NCBI RefSeq assembly: GCF_004210375.1
Contig: NC_134834.1
Location: 148,585,009-148,649,008, forward strand
Direction: 5' to 3'
Source: Tachypleus tridentatus
Taxonomy: Eukaryota; Arthropoda; Merostomata; Xiphosura; Limulidae
DNA: 64,000 nt
This document shows positions 60,888 through 64,000 of this stretch, piece after piece. The notes under the pieces are model-generated. The model ran no database searches. It saw only the letters and a list, made by a program, of their open reading frames with translations, and was not told the DNA's origin. The position numbers and the translations under genes were made by a program. The stretch's first letter is position 1, and every line of letters begins with the position of its first letter.

Positions 60888-63500
60888 CCTATGTCATGAA
60901 CGTTAAAGACAGGTTGATAAGTATCATTATTGGATTCACCCTTGTTATAAACGTTAAAGACAGTTTAATAATTGTCATTATCGGATACACCCCCATTATA
61001 AACGTTAAAGACAGGTTCATAAGCATCATTATTGGATTCACCTTTGTCATGAACGTTAAAGACAGGTTGATAAGTATCATTATTGGATTCACCATTGTTA
61101 TAAACGTTAAAGACATGTTGATAAGTATCATTATCAGATTCACCCTTGTTATAAACGTTAAAGACAGGTTCATAATCATCGTTATTGGATTAACCCTTGT
61201 TATAAACGTTAAAGACAGGTTGATAAGTATCACTGTTGTATTCATACTTGTTATAAACGTTAAAGACAGGTTGAGAAGAGTCACTATCGTATTCACACTT
61301 GTTTTTAATGTTAATGACGGGTTGATAAGTGTTGTTATTGTATTGACACTTGTTGTAAACATTAAAGACAGGTTTATAAGTGTCACTATTGTATTCACAA
61401 TTGTTTTAAACGTTAAAAACAGGTTGATAAGTATCATTATGGATTCACTTTTTTATAAACGTTAAAGACAGGTTGATAAGTGTAATCATTGTATTCCCAC
61501 TTGTTCGAAACGTTAAAGACAGGTTCATCAGCATCATTATTGTATCCACCTTTGTTATGAATGTTAAAGACAGGTTGATAAGTGTCATTATCGGATTCAT
61601 CCTTGTTATAAAGGTTAAAATCAGGTAGATAAGTGTAATTATTCTATTTACACTTGTTATAAACGTTAAAGACAGGTTGATAAGTATTACTATTGTATTC
61701 ACTCTTGTTATAAACGTTAAAGACAGGTTGAGAAGAGTCACTATCGTATTCACACTTGTTCTTAATGTTAAAGACGGGTTGATAAGTATCATTATCGGAT
61801 TCACTCTTGTTATAAACGTTAAAGACAGGTTGATAAGTATCATTATTTGATTCACCCTTGTTATAAACGTTAAAGAAAGGTTGATATGTACCATTATCGG
61901 ATTCACCCTTGTTATAAACGTTAAAGACAGGTTGATAAGCATCATTATTGGATTCACTTTTATTATGAACGTTAAAGAGAGGTTGATAAATATCATTATC
62001 GTTTTCACCCTTGTTATAAACGTTAAAGACATGTTGATAAGTATCATTATCCGATTCACCTTTGTTATAAACGTTAAAGACAGGTTGATAAGAATCATTA
62101 TCTGATTCACCCTTGTTTTAAACGTTAAAGACAGTTTAATAATTGTCATTATCGGATTCACCCTTGTTATAAACGTTAAAGACAGGTTCATAAGCACCAT
62201 TATTGGATTCACCTATGTCATGAACGTTAAAGACAGGTTGATAAGTATCATTATTGGATTCACCCTTGTTATAAACGTTAAAGACAGTTTAATAATTGTC
62301 ATTATCGAATTCACTCCCATTATAAACGTTAAAGACAGGTTCATAAGCATCATTATAGGATTCACCTTTGTCATGAACGTTAAAGACAGGCTGATAAGTA
62401 TCATTATTGGATTCACCATTGTTATAAACGTTAAAGGTAGGTTATAAGTATCATTATTGTATTCACACTTGTTATAAATGTTAAAGACAGGTTGATAAGC
62501 ATTATTATTTGATTCACCCTTGTTATAAACGTTAAAGACAGGTTGATAAGTATCACTGTTGTATTCATACTTGTTATAAACGTTAAAGACAGGTTGAGAA
62601 GAGTCACTATCGTATTCACACTTGTTTTTAATGTTAAAGACAGGTTGATAAGTGTCATTATCGGATTCGTCCTTGTTATAAACGTTAAAATCAGGTAGAT
62701 AAGTGTAATTATTCTATTTACACTTGTTATAAACGTTAAAGACAGGTTGATAAGCATCATTTTTGGATTCACCTTTGTTATGAACGTTAAAGACAGGTTG
62801 ATAAGTATCATTTTTGGATTCACCTTTACTATGAACGTTAAAAACAGGTTCATCAGCATCATTATTGTATTCACCTTTGTTATGAATGTTAAAAACAGGT
62901 TGATAAGTATGATTATCGGATTCACCCTTGTTATAAACGTTAAAGAAAGGTTCATAATCATCATTATTGGATTCACCCTTGTTATAAACGTTAAAGACAG
63001 GTTGATAAGTATCACTATTATATTTAAACTTGTTATAAACGTTAAAGACAGGTTGAGAAGAGTCACTATCGTATTCACTCTTGTTCTTAATGTTAAAGAC
63101 GGGTTGATAAAAGTTGTTATTGTATTCATACTTATTGTAAACATTAATGACAGGTTGAAAAGCATCATCATTGGATTCACTTTTTATATAAACGTTAAAG
63201 ATATGTTGATAAGTATCATTATCGGATTCATTTTTGTTATAAACGTTAAAGACAGGTTCATTATTGATTCAACCTTGTTATAAACGTTAAAGACATGTTG
63301 ATAAGTATCATTATCGGATTCACCCTTGTTATAAACGTTAAAGACAGGTTGATAAGAATCATTATTGGCTTCACCATTGTTATAAACGTTAAAGACATGT
63401 TGATAAGCATCATTATCGGATTCACCTTTGTTATGAACGTTAATGACAGGTTGATAAGTGTCATTATCGGATACACCCTTGTTATAAACGTTAAAAACAG
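60888..63500. repeat. Second higher-order tract, period about 1,324 bp
   Basis: ACCTATGTCATGAACG-type monomers at about 60888 and 62211, and GAGTCACTATCGTATTCAC at about 61279 and 62602 and again at 61736 and 63061, are spaced 1,323-1,325 bp, close to 26 units with small indels. The monomer variants differ from those of the 46.8-50.8 kb tract. Confidence 0.75.
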
Positions 63501-64000
63501 GTTGATAAGTATCATTATTGGATTCACCCTTGTTATAAACGTTAAAGACAGGTTCATAATCATTATTATTGTATTCATCTTTGTTATGAATGTTGAAGAC
63601 AGGTTGATAAGTATCATTATTGGATTCACCCTTGTTATAAACGTTAAAGACAGGTTGATAAGTATCATTATTGTATTCACACTTGTTATAAACGTTAAAG
63701 ACAGGTTGATAAGAGTCATTATTGTATTCACACTTGTTATTAACGTTAAAGACAGGTTGATAAGTGTTGTTATTGTATTCACACTTGTTATAAACGTTAA
63801 AGACAGGTTGAAAAGCATCATCATTGGATTCACCCTTTTTATAAACGTTAAAGACATGTTGATAAGTATCATTATCAGATTCACCCTTGTTATAAACGTT
63901 AAAGACAGGTTGATAAATATCATTATTGGATTCAACCTTGTTATAAACGTTAAAGACAGGTTGATAAGTATCATTATCGGATTCACCCTTGTTATAAACG

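Larger units (their letters stand above)
39451..64000. repeat. 51-bp tandem satellite array, about 480 copies, continuing past the window
   Basis: Each unit on + begins GGTTGATAAGTATCATTATC, continues with a GGATTCACCCTTG block and ends GTTATAAACGTTAAAGACA; 33% GC by hand count. The left edge is visible at about 39451 as a partly decayed unit; the right edge is not reached. The consensus has no stop in one + frame (peptide RLISIIIGFTLVINVKD) and two minus frames (ILINLSLTFITRVNPIM and DTYQPVFNVYNKGESDN), so long open frames appear on both strands, the longest being 605 codons on minus at 43684-45501. Small indels switch frames, and some unit variants (GACTAGTTG, TCTGATTC, TTTGATTC) bring stops. 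I see no promoter, splice structure or unique ends, so I read it as satellite DNA rather than a gene. Confidence 0.96.

Noticed and set aside
39451..64000. CRISPR-like regular repeats
   Set aside because: The units are directly contiguous with no unique spacers, and the setting is a eukaryotic repeat landscape.
39451..64000. Telomeric repeat or CENP-B-box content in the satellite
   Set aside because: The unit contains no TTAGG/TTAGGG runs and no match to the CENP-B box consensus. A centromeric role can only be proposed from its organisation.

Overview
The window looks like nuclear DNA from a repeat-rich animal genome. It is AT-rich and intron-bearing, packed with tRNA-derived SINEs, hAT and mariner-type DNA transposons, and a very large tandem satellite. 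No bacterial or viral gene layout is visible and no intact host gene is recognised. From memory, the dominant SINE resembles elements seen in horseshoe crabs (Xiphosura, Chelicerata); this was not checked and is only a working guess.

Region 1 (1-39,450) is ordinary repeat-littered intergenic or intronic DNA. About forty SINE copies or fragments fall into three tRNA-like families, called here A (about 270 bp), B (about 120 bp) and C (about 110 bp), roughly one per kilobase on both strands. Strand + means the tRNA-like head comes first. The only recognisable protein gene is a decayed BED-finger hAT transposase (2640-4715). It has one clean GT-AG intron and two in-frame TAG stops, and its right terminal inverted repeat ends inside a SINE. 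Other mobile elements are a 942-bp non-autonomous hAT with a perfect 8-bp target duplication (32205-33146), a 268-bp mariner-type MITE (20088-20355), two copies of a foldback element (13.2 and 26.2 kb) and an unclassified dispersed repeat pair (25.2 and 36.3 kb). Two short 36-bp minisatellites are also present (17.7 and 38.8 kb).

Region 2 (39,451-64,000, running off the end) is a single tandem array of a 51-bp unit, about 480 copies, with a nested higher-order structure. A 26-monomer (1,326-bp) higher-order repeat is seen in consecutive copies at 46.8-50.8 kb, and a second tract with nearly the same period lies at 60.9-63.5 kb. Because 51 is divisible by three and the consensus lacks stops in three of six frames, the array throws up dozens of long open frames on both strands. 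They change frame and stop irregularly and are most likely not genes, although the recurrent monomer differences tend to fall in one codon phase. No SINE was seen in the array, in contrast to the dense flank.

No host operon or pathway can be described. The window shows transposons inserting into one another, and a satellite that appears to have been amplified and rearranged in blocks.
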